Origin: Engraulis encrasicolus
Lineage: Eukaryota; Chordata; Actinopteri; Clupeiformes; Engraulidae
Direction of reading: 5' to 3'
Length of the DNA stretch: 64,000 nucleotides
Assembly: GCF_034702125.1 (NCBI RefSeq)
Contig: NC_085868.1
Span: 43,561,116-43,625,115 of the forward strand
The translations under genes were made by a program, and so were the position numbers. A model generated the notes under the pieces. It was not told the origin of the DNA. It searched no databases and was given only the letters and a program-made list of their open reading frames with translations. Positions 1 through 12,188 of the stretch are shown here, piece after piece (within the stretch, counting starts at the first letter, position 1; every line of letters starts with the position of its first letter).

Positions 1-279
1 AGAGGGAAGTCAAATCTGATAAATGCCAAGGAGAGAAAGCCCTTCATATGCTTGCTGCGAGCCTTAAATTACGCACGTCACCTTGTGCAAGAGACTGCAT
101 ATAGCCTACTTGCTTTAGAACCAGATTACCAATAAGCACAATACTGGCGATGTTATCCGTACCGAGGGCCTTAGGCTGGCATGGGAGGGATGAAAGAATA
201 ACATAGTGAGTAATTTCTTCTATTAATTATTGTCCTTCCCCCCCACCCCCCAATAATAATCACTGCAGAACTGACTCAC
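1..279. other. Unannotated sequence
   Basis: No gene, RNA or complete repeat is recognisable here; there is only a short C-run near 238-250. Confidence 0.4.
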
Positions 280-400
280 CGGTGAGCCCAGCACCTTTGT
301 GGGCCCCTATTTTCCAAAATCTCAATTTTTTAAAAGAAAATCTGAAAATAGGGGCCCACAAGGGTATGGGGCCCACCGGGAAATGCCCGCTATGCCAGAT
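280..400. repeat. GC-rich fold-back repeat (MITE-like)
   Basis: A perfect 18-bp inverted repeat lies at 297-314 and 344-361 (arm ttgtgggcccctattttc), separated by a 29-bp AT-rich loop. With a few mismatches the arms extend to about 280-314 and 344-378. The sequence to the right (gggaaatgcccgctatgcc) resembles a dispersed teleost repeat that I recall only by pattern. No target duplication was found, so the element ends are uncertain. Confidence 0.55.
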
Positions 401-831
401 GGCCAGTCCAGTCCTGATTATTATCATTGAATGAGTCATCATATGACACTGTTCAGGCTGTCAGGTGATAAGAAATGAATCAATGACTCTGCTGAATTGA
501 GTTGACTTGTTTTGTTCATAAAAAATGTTGTTTTGGGGATTTTCAAGTCATGCCTTTTTGTGGTTCTGTACACATCATTTAGAAGCATCTCAAACTCACG
601 GTAATTCATTTAATCCTTTGAGCCATGTAAAGCCAGCCAACTGTATCGTCATTTCAACATACAAAAAAAAACTTTAATTAGGGAATTTCCCACTTCCAAA
701 TTAAGCAAATCCTAAAATCTTGTTAAAGCAGCATAGTAGTAGCCAACGATAAGCCATGGTGTCTGCTTTGAGAAAATAATTCTGATCCTTTTTGTTAACA
801 AACAGCCACGTTGAAAGTTGAAGAACAGTAG

Positions 832-871
832 TGTGTGTGTGTGTGTGTGTGGTGTGTGTGTGTGTGTGTGC
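832..871. repeat. (GT)n microsatellite
   Basis: GT dinucleotide run with one interruption near 851. Confidence 0.95.
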
Positions 872-1631
872 TGGGGGGGGTTGTATGTGGGTAGGACATG
901 CTCAAGGTCTGGATTTGATGTGCTAGGCTGAGAGAAGCACTCGTTGCACATTCCTGTTATGTGCAAGACGAGGCCTGTTATATTACAGAGAGAAATATCG
1001 ATCAGACCCCAATACTGCCGAGTGGAAATGGGTCACAGCAGCTATGAATGACTAGACGCACAACAGACGGAAAACAAACAATAACAGTTATATGTATTTC
1101 TACACAGAGGTGTCAAAGCTAAAACTAAATGTATTGTGTTAGGACAACACGAGCACATTCAATTACATCGCTCTAACTCCAGTTACTGCATTGTACCCAA
1201 TGATGTAGACAGACTGTATGGTTACTGAAAAATACTAAAATCCCAACAAGAACCCACCACACATACTGTAGATCAAACAAAATGGAAGGAACACTGAGCC
1301 TTTTTTGTTATTAAGTCATGCAGTTTATTATCTGCCATTTTGATCTTAGAGGACAACTAAATCACTCAGGTTCCCCATTCACATCATGTATCGTGTATGT
1401 TAAATAGTAAGGCCAGTAACATGGCTGTATTTGCCATTCCTCTTGAGGACCTCTAAAATTGAAAAAGGTCTTTGGATTATCTTGAGCAACTCTTGGCAGT
1501 CAGACTGTGATGAGCTAGGCAAAAGGGCTGCTTGACAAAAGGACATGCTGAATCTGGCTCCTGATTCAAGGGTGCAAAATGTGACAAAAGATGAAAGGGA
1601 GATTGCAGACGGAAGCGGCATATAGTGTTAT

Positions 1632-1633
<2 letters not shown>

Positions 1634-1683
<50 letters not shown>
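1634..1683. repeat. (CT)n microsatellite
   Basis: About 25 uninterrupted CT units. Confidence 0.95.
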
Positions 1684-1686
<3 letters not shown>

Positions 1687-1996
1687 TAGTTTTGTGGAGT
1701 CTCTCGATTCTTTCCTTCTTATAATCTTGACCTAGCATTTTTTGTAAGGCATGTATCTGTGAGAGCTGTATTAATTGGAGAGCTGGCATCAAGACTGCTG
1801 TGTTGAATGTGTGACTGATAAACTGAAGTGCTGTGGGAGGCATATGTCTGCTTTTCTCTGTCTTTTCTTCTCTCCCTCAGTTTCATTTTTATTTCTGCCA
1901 CAGTCTCAGCGAAGGCCCATCTGCTTCAGTACGCCGATTGTTATGCAATGGCAATTATGGCATCTATTCTGGGCCTCGTGACACATGTTCTAGAAA

Positions 1997-2050
1997 TGTG
2001 TGTGTGTGCGTGCGTGCGTGCGTGCGTGCGTGTGTGTGTGTGTGTGTGTG
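1997..2050. repeat. GT/GCGT compound microsatellite
   Basis: GT units with an internal block of five GCGT-type units near 2007-2030. Confidence 0.9.
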
Positions 2051-2689
2051 GCCATAAAGACTGACTCCTCCTTTCCGCCTGGCACACTAATAAGCTTCCA
2101 TTCAGTGACTTAGGTAGAGGCAAATACAGACAGCACTGTCATGATGACATACAAAGATGCACGAATAGCGCTAATTAAAAGTCTGCAAACTCTTCTCCAG
2201 AAGGAGTCAGATAATTGACTTGTATGAATGGACTGTACCAGGAAAAGCATGGCCACAGTGTTTCACCTTTTTAGTCCCTTATCTGTGGGTTTAAAAAAAC
2301 AACAACACACACATCTTTCCAGGGTAAAAGTGTCTGCCATGATGACCTGGTGTCTGTTAAACAGAAGTTGGTAACGAAGGTGTTCCCCAGACTCCAGTGT
2401 CAAATAGTCAGTGCACTTGATATTCAATGGAAATTCACTGGGTGGCCTACTCCCTCCTTTCCTCACACTCATCACATCCAGTCATGCACGTTTTTCTTCT
2501 CTTTACCTAATACATACTTCCTCCTCAATCCATGTTGGCCCTAATTGCTTGAGAAGTGTTCCACCTACAGTATGCTGCTGACTGAGGCATAATACCCGCA
2601 ATCCATTTCAAAGCAATCATTAAATTCTTTTTCTTAAATCGTTAAAACATCTGCTCATTAGAATTTGCGAAATATGCATTCATTTCCAG

Positions 2690-2916
2690 TGCAAGTCATA
2701 TTCCATTATGACCCGAAGCAGGACACCGCAGATGTAACTTTTTTTTTTAGACCTTTACAATTTACTAAAATGATAAAACATATTTTTATGTGTTCAAATG
2801 ATTGTGACTGAGGATTAGGTGAAGCCTCATTCGAGGACAAAAAAGGAAAGTGTGTTTTTTTCATAATTAAACTTGAAAATGGGTCAAAAATGACCCGAAT
2901 ACAACAGAAGGGTTAA
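2690..2916. mobile_element. Partial TTAA-type (piggyBac-like) MITE
   Basis: The right end reads gggtcaaaaatgacccgaat and continues to cagaagggttaa, ending in TTAA at 2913-2916. Read in reverse it starts TTAACCCTTCTG, a terminus style common among piggyBac-like MITEs of fishes. No matching left terminus with TTAA was found upstream, so the copy is probably truncated and its start is approximate. Confidence 0.45.
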
Positions 2917-4303
2917 GAGGGCTGTCTACAGGAGATTCCTGCTCAATATGGACACATTGGAGCAGTTTTGCCAAGAACAGTGGGCAAAAATGGACAAATC
3001 AAGATGTGCCACACCAATCAACTCTTACCCAAAAGACTGATGTCTTTAATGGAAGCAACAAAACATTATTTTATGTTGACGAATTTATGCAACGATGGTA
3101 ATTTCATTTTTTATTTCCCTTTTTATTTTATTTTTAATGTTTATTATTGTACAGAGGAAAGATTAAATTAAAGGTGGAACATTTTTTTAAAATGTATTTG
3201 TTGTACTGGCAAATTCTTACATCATGAAAACCTTACATTTGATCATTTGTGTGTAAACGTTTAATAGGCATTATATGTGTGCACAGTATGGGCTCTCGAA
3301 AAATGGTATAGGTTAGGATTGAACCAACATGTGACATAAGAATGTAGATTCAAACTAGGCAACATGCCCACTATGACTGTTTCCTAGACAATCTTAAACC
3401 ACATTGAACCTTGCAAGTCCGATGTAAGTCTGAAGCTAGTAAGATGGCACGGAAGAGTCATAACAAAGCTCCCAGCTCCCTGAAGTGCCTGGAGAGTGTT
3501 TGGGTGCATTCATGCAGGCAATGACGATGGGACTGTTAGAAAAGTGGCAATTAATATTCTGAAAACTCTTCTATTGATGTTTTTGATTACTAATGGTAGA
3601 TTGGATATGCAACAGTGGGTGTAAACAGAGGGCAAAATATGCATATTGAAAAACATGAAACTTCATAAAGTTTGTGCATTTTAGATATGAAGTTATTGGA
3701 TATTTATCTCTTTTCAGAAATACAATCAGTTTCTACTTTATGGGTTGATATGCATAATTCATCAAAGTATGCTAATGTTTTGTGCTTGTGGGCTAATTTA
3801 CCTTCACTTATTTGGGTTCATGTTTTAAATAGATGAAGGTCAATCTTTGTAGCCTGAGGCCAGCTTCACTGCATATTTTTTTTTTCTTCTTCTTTTTTTT
3901 TTTTTTAATCTGGAGCACCATAAGGTCGGTGGAGAAGGTGTGCATCCTCAATGTTCAAAACTTCAAACGCAAATGTGGGCCAGCGAATCAAATCAGGTTA
4001 ATTTCATTGGTTCAGGTGACTACTGTAAACCAATGACTGCAACCAATGGGCTGACTTAATGTGCTTTTAATCTATGGTGTTCTGCCATCTTAACAATAAG
4101 GGTCATTTGAACCCTGGAAATTGAATTTAAATTAATCACCTTGCAAAGGCAATCCAGAGCGGTCTATACCAACATAATTCTGCACCCTCTGCCTGGGGCC
4201 TAATGAAACCGCTGGTAAATAAAGTGCCAATGGCATCATAGGATGTTGGTTGCCTCCGCTTAGCGCCAAGTCCTGCTTCCTGTTTAAGTGCCTGGACTAA
4301 ATG
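2917..4303. other. AT-rich intergenic sequence
   Basis: Nothing recognisable apart from a poly-T/CTT run at 3879-3907. Confidence 0.4.
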
Positions 4304-4311
4304 GATTAGTG

Positions 4312-4662
4312 CAGTGGTTCTCATACTTTTCCCATCATTCCCCCTGGGTCTGGATGCCTCTGAGCCCCCCCCCCAACAGCAGTTCTCGCGCACACTGATT
4401 TTATGATCGCTGCGCAGAATCAAAGGAAAGGTGACTGGTGAGATTAAAAAAAAGAGGGACGTGTGTTCATTTCCTATGCTATTCAAATTCATGACAATGT
4501 ATAATATAATGTTGGTGAGGGCTTAAAATGTATTGCTTGTTGGAAAGACAGGAAATAATTTCCTTGGGGGGAAAAAAACCCAAAATAAGATGTCACACGC
4601 CCCCCCTGCGATGCCTCCGCGCCCCCCCCAGGGGGGCTTGCGCCCCACTTTGAGAAACACTG
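4312..4662. mobile_element. hAT-like MITE, 351 bp
   Basis: The terminal inverted repeats are CAGTGGTTCTCATACTTT on the left and, read in reverse, CAGTGTTTCTCAAAGT on the right. The element is flanked by a perfect 8-bp target duplication GATTAGTG at 4304-4311 and 4663-4670. CAGTG termini with 8-bp duplications are the hAT hallmark. The interior is C/G-homopolymer rich and has no transposase, so this is a non-autonomous copy. Confidence 0.85.
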
Positions 4663-4670
4663 GATTAGTG

Positions 4671-5872
4671 TATAGCTTGTAAAAAATGGTTATAGATTGT
4701 CTCATCTATGATTTTTTTTCATCTCTCAGCTCGAAGACAAAGCATGAAACCAGTTCAACGGTTATGGGATGTGTCAAAGATTTAGCAGTTGGGGGGTGAC
4801 AACGTAATTTGATCGCTATTGATCCCAGCGGCAAGATAACTTTCCACAATGTAATTTGCAATCAACTGCCGGAGCCTTGGAGATGACAGCAATTCAATAG
4901 CAGATGATTAGAACCTCTAACCTGCATGTATTTGACAATTTCCATTTAATAAGCCTTGTTAAACATGGCATTATTCATCTTTCCCTAAAAATCTAATTTC
5001 AATACATGGCTTAGGGAGATAAGTTCTCAGTAAGACATAAACATTGACACCACCCAAAGGAAAACATGAATCTATTTTGATGTCAATATAGAGGGCAATA
5101 GATATAGAAAAAGAATGAGAAAGAGATGGAGAATAGAAGTTTAATTACAGCACCAACCAAATCACATTAAAATCATGTACTGTGTTAATGTGTGTGTGAA
5201 GCTTGCAAAGTGAAGCAAGCGAAATGACAGCACTAACAGAAAACAGAAACTAGCAGAAAATGCAAAAAGCGGGCTTGCCTTTTGGGTCAGAGGTGAGCAG
5301 TTTTAGGAAAATGGTATAGCATTGTCACAGGTAGGGGGGCACACAGTTTTAAGCAAAGAGGCTTGAGACAAGAGGGCTTACTCATGTCATAACAGCGTAG
5401 TACGAAATGATGGCGAGGGGAGTACGAAAATTTTATTCTTCTTCTACGGTCAGTATTGGAAGCACCTGGGAAGCATGCAATGACACTTCTGCGAGGGTCG
5501 GAGTGTGGAACAGGTCATAGGACAGCGTGAATGTTTATCAGCTGTCCTAAATTACCCCCAGCAATTACTGCTGACCAACAGCTGCCGTTAATTTGGCCAC
5601 AAATTATCCATCATGGTGTCGCCCCCACTGACCATGTGCAAGGGAGTACGGAATCGCACCCACTGACCAATGACCATGCGCAAGGGAGTTAATTTTCCAT
5701 CCATCCGTGTCCTCAGGCAACGCCCCCGTACTACACCGTGGCCAATGCATTTCCCCCCAAGAGATTGTTCTTCTGTTGAGTTTATTTGGTTTTAAGTGAC
5801 ACCCCCCCCTTTAAAACCCAACGCTACTCTGAGGAATGAGCTGCACACCACCAAAGACTCCAAGACACAGAA
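4671..5872. other. Unannotated intergenic sequence
   Basis: No gene is seen. A degenerate short tandem block at about 5625-5690 repeats the phrase gaccatgYgcaagggagt twice. Confidence 0.4.
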
Positions 5873-5879
5873 ATAAGGG

Positions 5880-6414
5880 CAACCGTATCTCTTTCATTTC
5901 GTGAAGTATTCACGAAAAAAATAACTTTAATTTTCGTGGTGCATTCAAGTTATTGCCCGTTTTTCGTGGTTGGGCAACGAAACGCTGCCTATTCATTTGA
6001 ATTGCCCGACTGCTGCCTAGCGACCCACTAGTTTGACGCCCTTTCGGTACCGCCACATGGTAATCAAACATTTCAAACAAGCAATTTAGGGTTAGGTTTA
6101 GGGTTAAGGTTAGGGTTAGGTTTAGGTTTAGGGTTAAGGTTAGGGTTAGGGTTAGGTTTAGGGTCGTATGACATAAGGCGTAAGTACCGAAAGGGCGTCG
6201 AATTAGTGAGTCCCGAGTGTATCAGCAGTGTTCTGTCAGCACCCCCTCCCCGCCCCTGCAGACGCTTGGATAACCATAGCAGCAGTGGGGCAATTCAAAT
6301 GAATAGGCAGCGTTTCGTTGCCCAACCACGAAAAACGGGCAACAACGTGAATGCACCACGAAAATTAAAGTTCTTTTTTCGTCAATACTTCACGAAATGA
6401 CAGAGATAGGGCTC
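5880..6414. mobile_element. Fold-back element with telomere-like loop, 535 bp
   Basis: Two arms of about 130 bp (5886-6016 and 6279-6408) are near-perfect inverted copies; both contain tttttcgtggttgggcaacg. The 7-bp direct repeat ATAAGGG flanks the unit at 5873-5879 and 6415-6421, consistent with a target duplication. The loop carries the telomere-like array at 6085-6164. There is no transposase. A second, diverged family member lies at 24852-25409. The class is unknown to me. Confidence 0.8.
6085..6164 (+). repeat. Interstitial telomere-like array
   Basis: About 80 bp of mixed TTAGGG, TTTAGGG and TTAAGG units. They lie in the loop of a transposable fold-back element, so this is not a chromosome end or a recent fusion scar. 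Confidence 0.85.
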
Positions 6415-6421
6415 ATAAGGG

Positions 6422-7445
6422 TTAGAAAGTTATTTATTTAATTTTCAGTCCGCAGTCCTGCGTAGCCACTTGCACACTGAGTCCGAACTTGGGTGGGAGA
6501 GAGATAGAGAGAGAAGGAGAGGGAGAGAGAGAAGTAGAGTGAGAGAGACCGAGAGAGCAAGGGCGAGAATGAAGAGAGAATCGAGGGGCAGCATGACTTT
6601 CCGTGAGGCTTTCCATGGGGACGAGCAGAATGCAATCACTTAACTTCTGAAGGGGAAGGCATCCCCCCCCTCTTCATTCTCCGCACGGCATCCACCTGTT
6701 CTCCGAATGCGAACTACCATCATCCTAGATGTCGTCTCGCGCCTCCTTGGAGAGTGTCGGGTCGTCGGGGTTCTGATCCAGAGGATCTCGCAGTGTATTC
6801 CTCCATCGCTTCCTGCCCAGGGCCGGCTACCGACAAGGTGTCCCCCTCCTCCGGCACGCTCCCCAGCTCAGGTCGTCACCTGCCGATCCTCTCGCTCGCC
6901 CTGGTCATTCCTCTGCGCGTAACCCTGGATAAAAATGTCAGCGCAGCTCACCTGGGCCAATCACACTTTCCCACTCTCCCAATTCAACTGTTGCACACTT
7001 GAACAGTTTGTTCTCCTGAGTCGATTCCATTTAGCTTAAACAATTCCCTACCCCACTGAATATAGTGACCCCGTGACAGTATGATTGTTTTTTCCCCTCT
7101 TCATTTATTTTCTCAATAAAACAACAAATTGGTTGATTCCTTTCCAATACATTATTGACATATGTTATAACTGGAACCTCACGTCTCTGCCTTTCACTCA
7201 CTTGAGTGTGTGGAAGAATCCTCTTGTCTAAATCCTGGTCTGAGAAACCCTGTGGTACAATTATGTCTGGTGGTACAAGGCCACCGGTGGCGTAGTCTAA
7301 ACACTTTTAGCCAAGACCCCTTCAATACACCCTCCGTGTCACATATACAATGAGGCAATTCCATATTTATGTGCAGTAACTGTACAGAACGCTCTTATTC
7401 ACTCGATAATGAGCTAGGCGCAATTGAGGCGACACAGCCCATAAA
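6422..7445. other. Intergenic, GA-rich stretch
   Basis: An impure purine tract (GAGA/GGAG) lies at about 6495-6565. The rest shows no gene or repeat structure. Confidence 0.4.
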
Positions 7446-7453
7446 GGCTAATG

Positions 7454-7814
7454 GGTAACACTTTATAATAATGTTCCTTAGTAAAGACTTAGTAAATAAT
7501 TAACTAATGATGAATAAAACATTTACAAATGTTTTTATTATTAACTAAGCTTTATTAATGCTTTATAAAACATCTATAAATGATATATTCAAGATTTTAC
7601 ACACCTTATAACAGACTATTTTATTCATTTACAAGCAACTTGTAAATGTTTGATAAATATGAAATATTAACATAACATTTCCTAGTCATTTACAAGCATT
7701 TGTTTACATTTCCTAATCATTTACAAACGTTTGTTAATGTTTTGTTCATCAATAGTTAATTATTTATTAAGTCTTTATAATGCTTTTTTGCATCCATTAT
7801 TCTAAAGTGTTACC
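7454..7814. mobile_element. hAT-like MITE, 361 bp, AT-rich
   Basis: Termini GGTAACACTTTATAATAA and, in reverse, GGTAACACTTTAGAATAA form an inverted repeat of about 18 bp with one mismatch. The flanks are GGCTAATG (7446-7453) and GGCTAGTG (7815-7822), an 8-bp target duplication with one change. The interior has repeated catttacaa-type motifs and no coding capacity. Confidence 0.8.
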
Positions 7815-7822
7815 GGCTAGTG

Positions 7823-9510
7823 TTATGCATGCGGTACACACAGGCTCAACTTGCCAAGATGGGGAATACAATTTCCTCAGTGAGTCTTCGAGTCTGAAGA
7901 GCTGAAGATCTTGGCGCCCTACCAAACTATTTGTGCTGATAAGGCTTTCAGAGACAATGAGGCCCTTTCTGTACCGAGAATACAATTGTTCTGCAAGGCA
8001 AGCCAATATGTTTCGAAATCAGGCTGTAGTCCCATCTATATTATGTTCGTCTGTTGAAAAGTGCAAGAAGACATGACATCACTTACTTTTTAACCAATTC
8101 ATCAGTTCCTAGACAGGCTACAATGCTTTTAAAAGAAGAAGGCTACAGGTAAGAAAATTGTGTCCAAAGCTACTGGTAATCCTCAAACGTAAAAGATACC
8201 TGTGACATTAATAATTAAGAGGTGGCAGACAAAGTTCTCAGCCCATTAATGTCAGAGCAGGGTGATGGACATGTGACCTCCCCAAAGACATACATCTGGT
8301 CAATACCAAAGATCAATTTGAGCAAATCAAAAATGTATGAGGTGTTGACCAAAAAAAAAACAGGAGAGGGAGTTTGTAATGGTGATAAAAAATTATAAAA
8401 GAGGGCAAAAAGGAAGGCTAGGTAAGACTAATGATGGTATGGTCTACTTTTATTGACAAATGATTATACAAGGACATGTGAGTGGCTGAAGAACTGGGTA
8501 ATATCCGCAGTGCATATCATGTTTTGTGGAAATCACCTCAGAAGGCTTTACTGTAGGCTACTTGTCTTTGAGGACATGGTATAAATAACGCTGATTAATG
8601 TTGTTACATGGTTGACACTGCAGCAGTGCAGTGGGTTCTTACAATGAAATGATAATGTACAGAGTTTACAATCCAGACTTCTATTATCTCAGTGTCATTG
8701 AGTATATGGTTATAGCATCAATCATTTAAAACTTTTATAAAATATAATCTTGCTAATGGTGATTACCAGACAGTGAGCGTACGGGTAAGTAGAGGTGCAT
8801 GAGATTGTGTCGGAGTCCCTCTCCATAAAAGTCAATATCGAGTTTGTATAATGAATTAGCAACTTTTGCCTTTAGGAGCATTACGTAAGTATAATTTGAC
8901 CTTTACTTATGCTATCTGGACTGACATTCCAGGTGATGAATGTCAGTTTATAGAATGTTCATTGTTACTTCATCATAAAAGTACCCTTTCCCTTGCCTGT
9001 ACGTGCCAAAGACTACACTAACCTTTAATGATAAAGGGTTTCCTTATCATTGAATTACTTTGTTGATTTAATTTGTTTCTGTATACCTCTGTAGATTTTC
9101 TATGCATCTGTAATGACAGAAATGGGTTAGTATAGATATGTGTTTTTAACATAGAGGCAAAGCAAAGCTGACAGGAAAGCACAGTCACTCAATAAACAAA
9201 GAAGTGAAAAAAAGTTGATTGTACAGGTCTTCATAACGAAAGACTAAAATGGGCCAGGCCAAAACAACACAATTAGATGATTGTGCTTCACTGTACACCT
9301 CACTCAAAATGCCAGCGTACACCTCAATTTCAGAATGCCACTCTCAAACTTTCAACCTGTTCTCAAGGATAATACTGTACATGTGCATGTATTTTGTGTA
9401 TCATTGATTTACAGTAACTTTATTAATCTCTGACAGTGCTTTGGTCCTCGTCCGGCAACCTTGTCACCTCATCATTCCTGTTTATATTCCCCATCTGTAG
9501 ATGTACCATC

Positions 9511-9594
<84 letters not shown>

Positions 9595-10070
9595 CATAAC
9601 CAAATTGACAGCCGGCCCTGCAGCTGCATATTGGAAACAGGTTACATGACACCACAGCACACTACACCCCATCTTCAGTCGACCTAAACCGCTATTGAAC
9701 GTTTGTCTTATTAGTGCACCTTTAATCTCATCTCATCACACATTGTTTCATTTTGTTCCTGACACAATCTTCCTGCATAAATGACTCACGCTACACATTT
9801 TCAAACAATCTATTTATTTGTTAATTTTTGGGTCATTTAAGTTAACATTGGTGCAGTGAACATTTTGCGAGAATCTGCCACATCTCAAACTTCCTGGGAC
9901 TTACCTTTGTCTTTTCTTTGAATGGACATTTTGTCCTTCTCTTTTGTATGTTGTAAAAGAAGTGTGTAGTTAGTCTCGTCTCTCCTGGGTCCATTTGGTC
10001 TGATCAGCCAGATTTATATGTTCCCCCTGTTTGTCAGCTGTTAGATCAGTTTAGAGTTTAGTTTAGCACC
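7823..10070. other. Unannotated intergenic sequence
   Basis: No exon or transposon end is recognised; the (GA)n tract at 9514-9592 is the only clear structure. Confidence 0.4.
9514..9592. repeat. (GA)n microsatellite
   Basis: About 39 uninterrupted GA units. They produce arginine-glutamate and serine-leucine pseudo-ORFs on the two strands. Confidence 0.95.
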
Positions 10071-10293
10071 TTAACCCTCTGAGGTCTAAGGCTTTTCAGA
10101 GGCTTTTAGGCTGCTTGCACCACCCTAACATTTTCAAGTATTTTCATTTCATATATATATATTTGGGACCTGGAAGGTCTGAGGTTTCTAATGGTGTGAC
10201 TTATATGTTTCAATGACAAAAACTCACAGAGTTACAGATTTGTTTTTGGAGACACATTGCCCTCTGAAGGGCACTCGGACCTCAGAGGGTTAA
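10071..10293. mobile_element. TTAA-type (piggyBac-like) MITE, 223 bp
   Basis: Left end TTAACCCTCTGAGGTC and right end, in reverse, TTAACCCTCTGAGGTC match perfectly over 16 bp. TTAA stands at both borders (10071-10074, 10290-10293), as expected for the TTAA target duplication of piggyBac-like elements. Non-coding. Confidence 0.8.
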
Positions 10294-10922
10294 TTTCTGT
10301 TGTTCTACTTATTGGACTTTTAGGCCTAAAAAATATATACTTAAATTAGTCTTTATTTTGGTTATTTCTGTGATCCCGACTCTTTGTCATTTTGTACAAA
10401 ATGAATGTATTTGGACTGTGTTTCTCGTGCCTGTCGCTTGGTCCCGCACAACCTTTTCTTTTTTGAATAAAGTTATGGGGGTGATCGAGCCCATGGGATT
10501 TGGCAGAATGCCATTGTCACATACGCAGCTTTTCACAGATTTCCATTACAAGGCCCGGGGGCTCGATGAAAGCTGTAAACAGATCGCTCCATTGAATTCA
10601 GCACATGAGGGAATCTTTCTTTTTAATACGTCCCAAGTATTTTACAGAAATATGTTCCCCTGATGACCTGAATGACCTCCAATCTCTTTTGAGAAGCTCT
10701 TTGCTTTTATACGGCTGCTCTGGAACACAAAAAAAAACTCTTTGCATAAAATGTGGAAGGTGTTTAAGCACACGAGAAAAGAGGAAAAGATAGGCTTGAC
10801 AATTGTCCAGTCCATAATTACAGTCAGACAGACACGAGGTCTGACAGGCTTGACTATATTGGTAGATTTCTAATAATACGGCTGACAGTAAAATGTACAG
10901 TGCTCTCCTTTGGGGATGAGTG

Positions 10923-11008
<86 letters not shown>

Positions 11009-11045
11009 CCTCCCCAGCACACGCGCACACACACACACGCACGCA

Positions 11046-11096
<51 letters not shown>

Positions 11097-11099
11097 GCA

Positions 11100-11131
<32 letters not shown>

Positions 11132-12176
11132 CACACACCACCTACACATGCACACAGACACATTTATTGCAGTCTTTCTCTCTCGGTCTTCAAAATAACA
11201 CTAGAGCAACCACTTCATTAGAGGCCACTGGAGGAAATGCCTTTTCCAAATATATATACTGTATGCATCAAAACTGATACAGTTGTATTGTCTTACTGTA
11301 TCTGCTGCATCAACAACATCCAATATCAACATTAATTAGGCATTCAACTTGCATGCACTTCATTGGACACATACCGAATCTTAAATGCTCACTGCTATAG
11401 TGTGAGACATCTTTCATAGTTAAGAGTGACCTCCAATTACAACCTCCCTCCCCTGTCAGAGTGTAGTTGGCAACAAGGTTAACGCAGATGTCACACCTCA
11501 TTTAGATCAGAGGCACGTCAAGGGGCTCTCAACCACATCGCAGCAATTTGGCCACAAACTCTTATATCACCAAAGCTGAATTAGGCTTGAGATGGCCTTT
11601 CACACCTATCAGCATTTGGCATGGGAGCAACTGTACTGTACATCCTCATTTGTGAACTGTATATCCTCCGGAGCACATCTTGTAGTTTATTTGCTGTACA
11701 TAATCTTTGAACGCGGTGTTTTCTCCAGACCACATGAAGCAATTTGTCTGTGCAGATTCTCTTAGAAGGTAAGTTCTTGGCTCTGGCTGAAACGGTGGGA
11801 TGTAGCGTGGTGAGCAGGCACAGCGTAAGAATGCTAGATGGAGGGGGGTGGCAGGGAAACGTCCCTGTTCACTGCCCCGCCACCTGGAGATGTTCTGGGC
11901 TCAGGGGCGAAACATCTAAGAATGGTGGTCCCCAGCTGATGACCCTGCAGCTAGCAAACAAGCCACAGTCAGAGGTGCTGCATGCAAAAGGCAAAGCAGG
12001 ACCTACAATACCTACCTGTATGAAGAAATGCACTTCTGGAGACAGTGACGACTGTGAATAGGGCAGTTGGCATCCAGGGAAGCCTGGAGGACAGAATTAT
12101 TAAGGTTTGATTCAAGTTAGATCATTCGTGTTGTTTTTTCCAGTTGAGGGAAAAAAAAGTGTATGGGGTCCTAAGA
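10294..12176. other. Intergenic with compound microsatellite
   Basis: No gene is recognised. A 105-codon open frame at 11744-12061 has no domain I can name and is not supported as coding. It contains an AAG-GTAAGT donor-like site at about 11766. Confidence 0.35.
10929..11137. repeat. Compound (CT)n-(CA)n-(CGCA)n microsatellite
   Basis: A CT tract (10929-11010) passes into CA and two separate CGCA blocks up to 11137. It yields six overlapping repeat-encoded frames, none of them genes. Confidence 0.95.
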
Positions 12177-12188
12177 AATTGAGGACGT
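12177..12188 (+). repeat. Target-site duplication (left) of LINE
   Basis: AATTGAGGACGT is repeated exactly at 15561-15572, directly after the LINE's 3' A-tract. Confidence 0.85.

Larger units (their letters stand above)
401..2690. other. Intergenic sequence with microsatellites
   Basis: No coding exon is supported. The only structures seen are the microsatellites at 832-871, 1634-1683 and 1997-2050. Short open frames across them encode only dipeptide repeats. Confidence 0.4.

Noticed and set aside
4136..4492. 118-codon minus-strand frame
   Set aside because: Overlaps the hAT MITE at 4312-4662 and has no recognisable domain.
6085..6164. Chromosome end or fusion site
   Set aside because: The telomere-like units are mixed, short and in the loop of a mobile fold-back element.
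10854..11277. Several overlapping frames of 78-125 codons on both strands
   Set aside because: All are translations of the CT/CA/CGCA microsatellite (HTHT, ARTHA, CVCV, SLSL).
11744..12061. 105-codon frame ending SGDSDDCE
   Set aside because: Considered a glypican-like exon because of the acidic cysteine end, but nothing else matches; no acceptor or family pattern.
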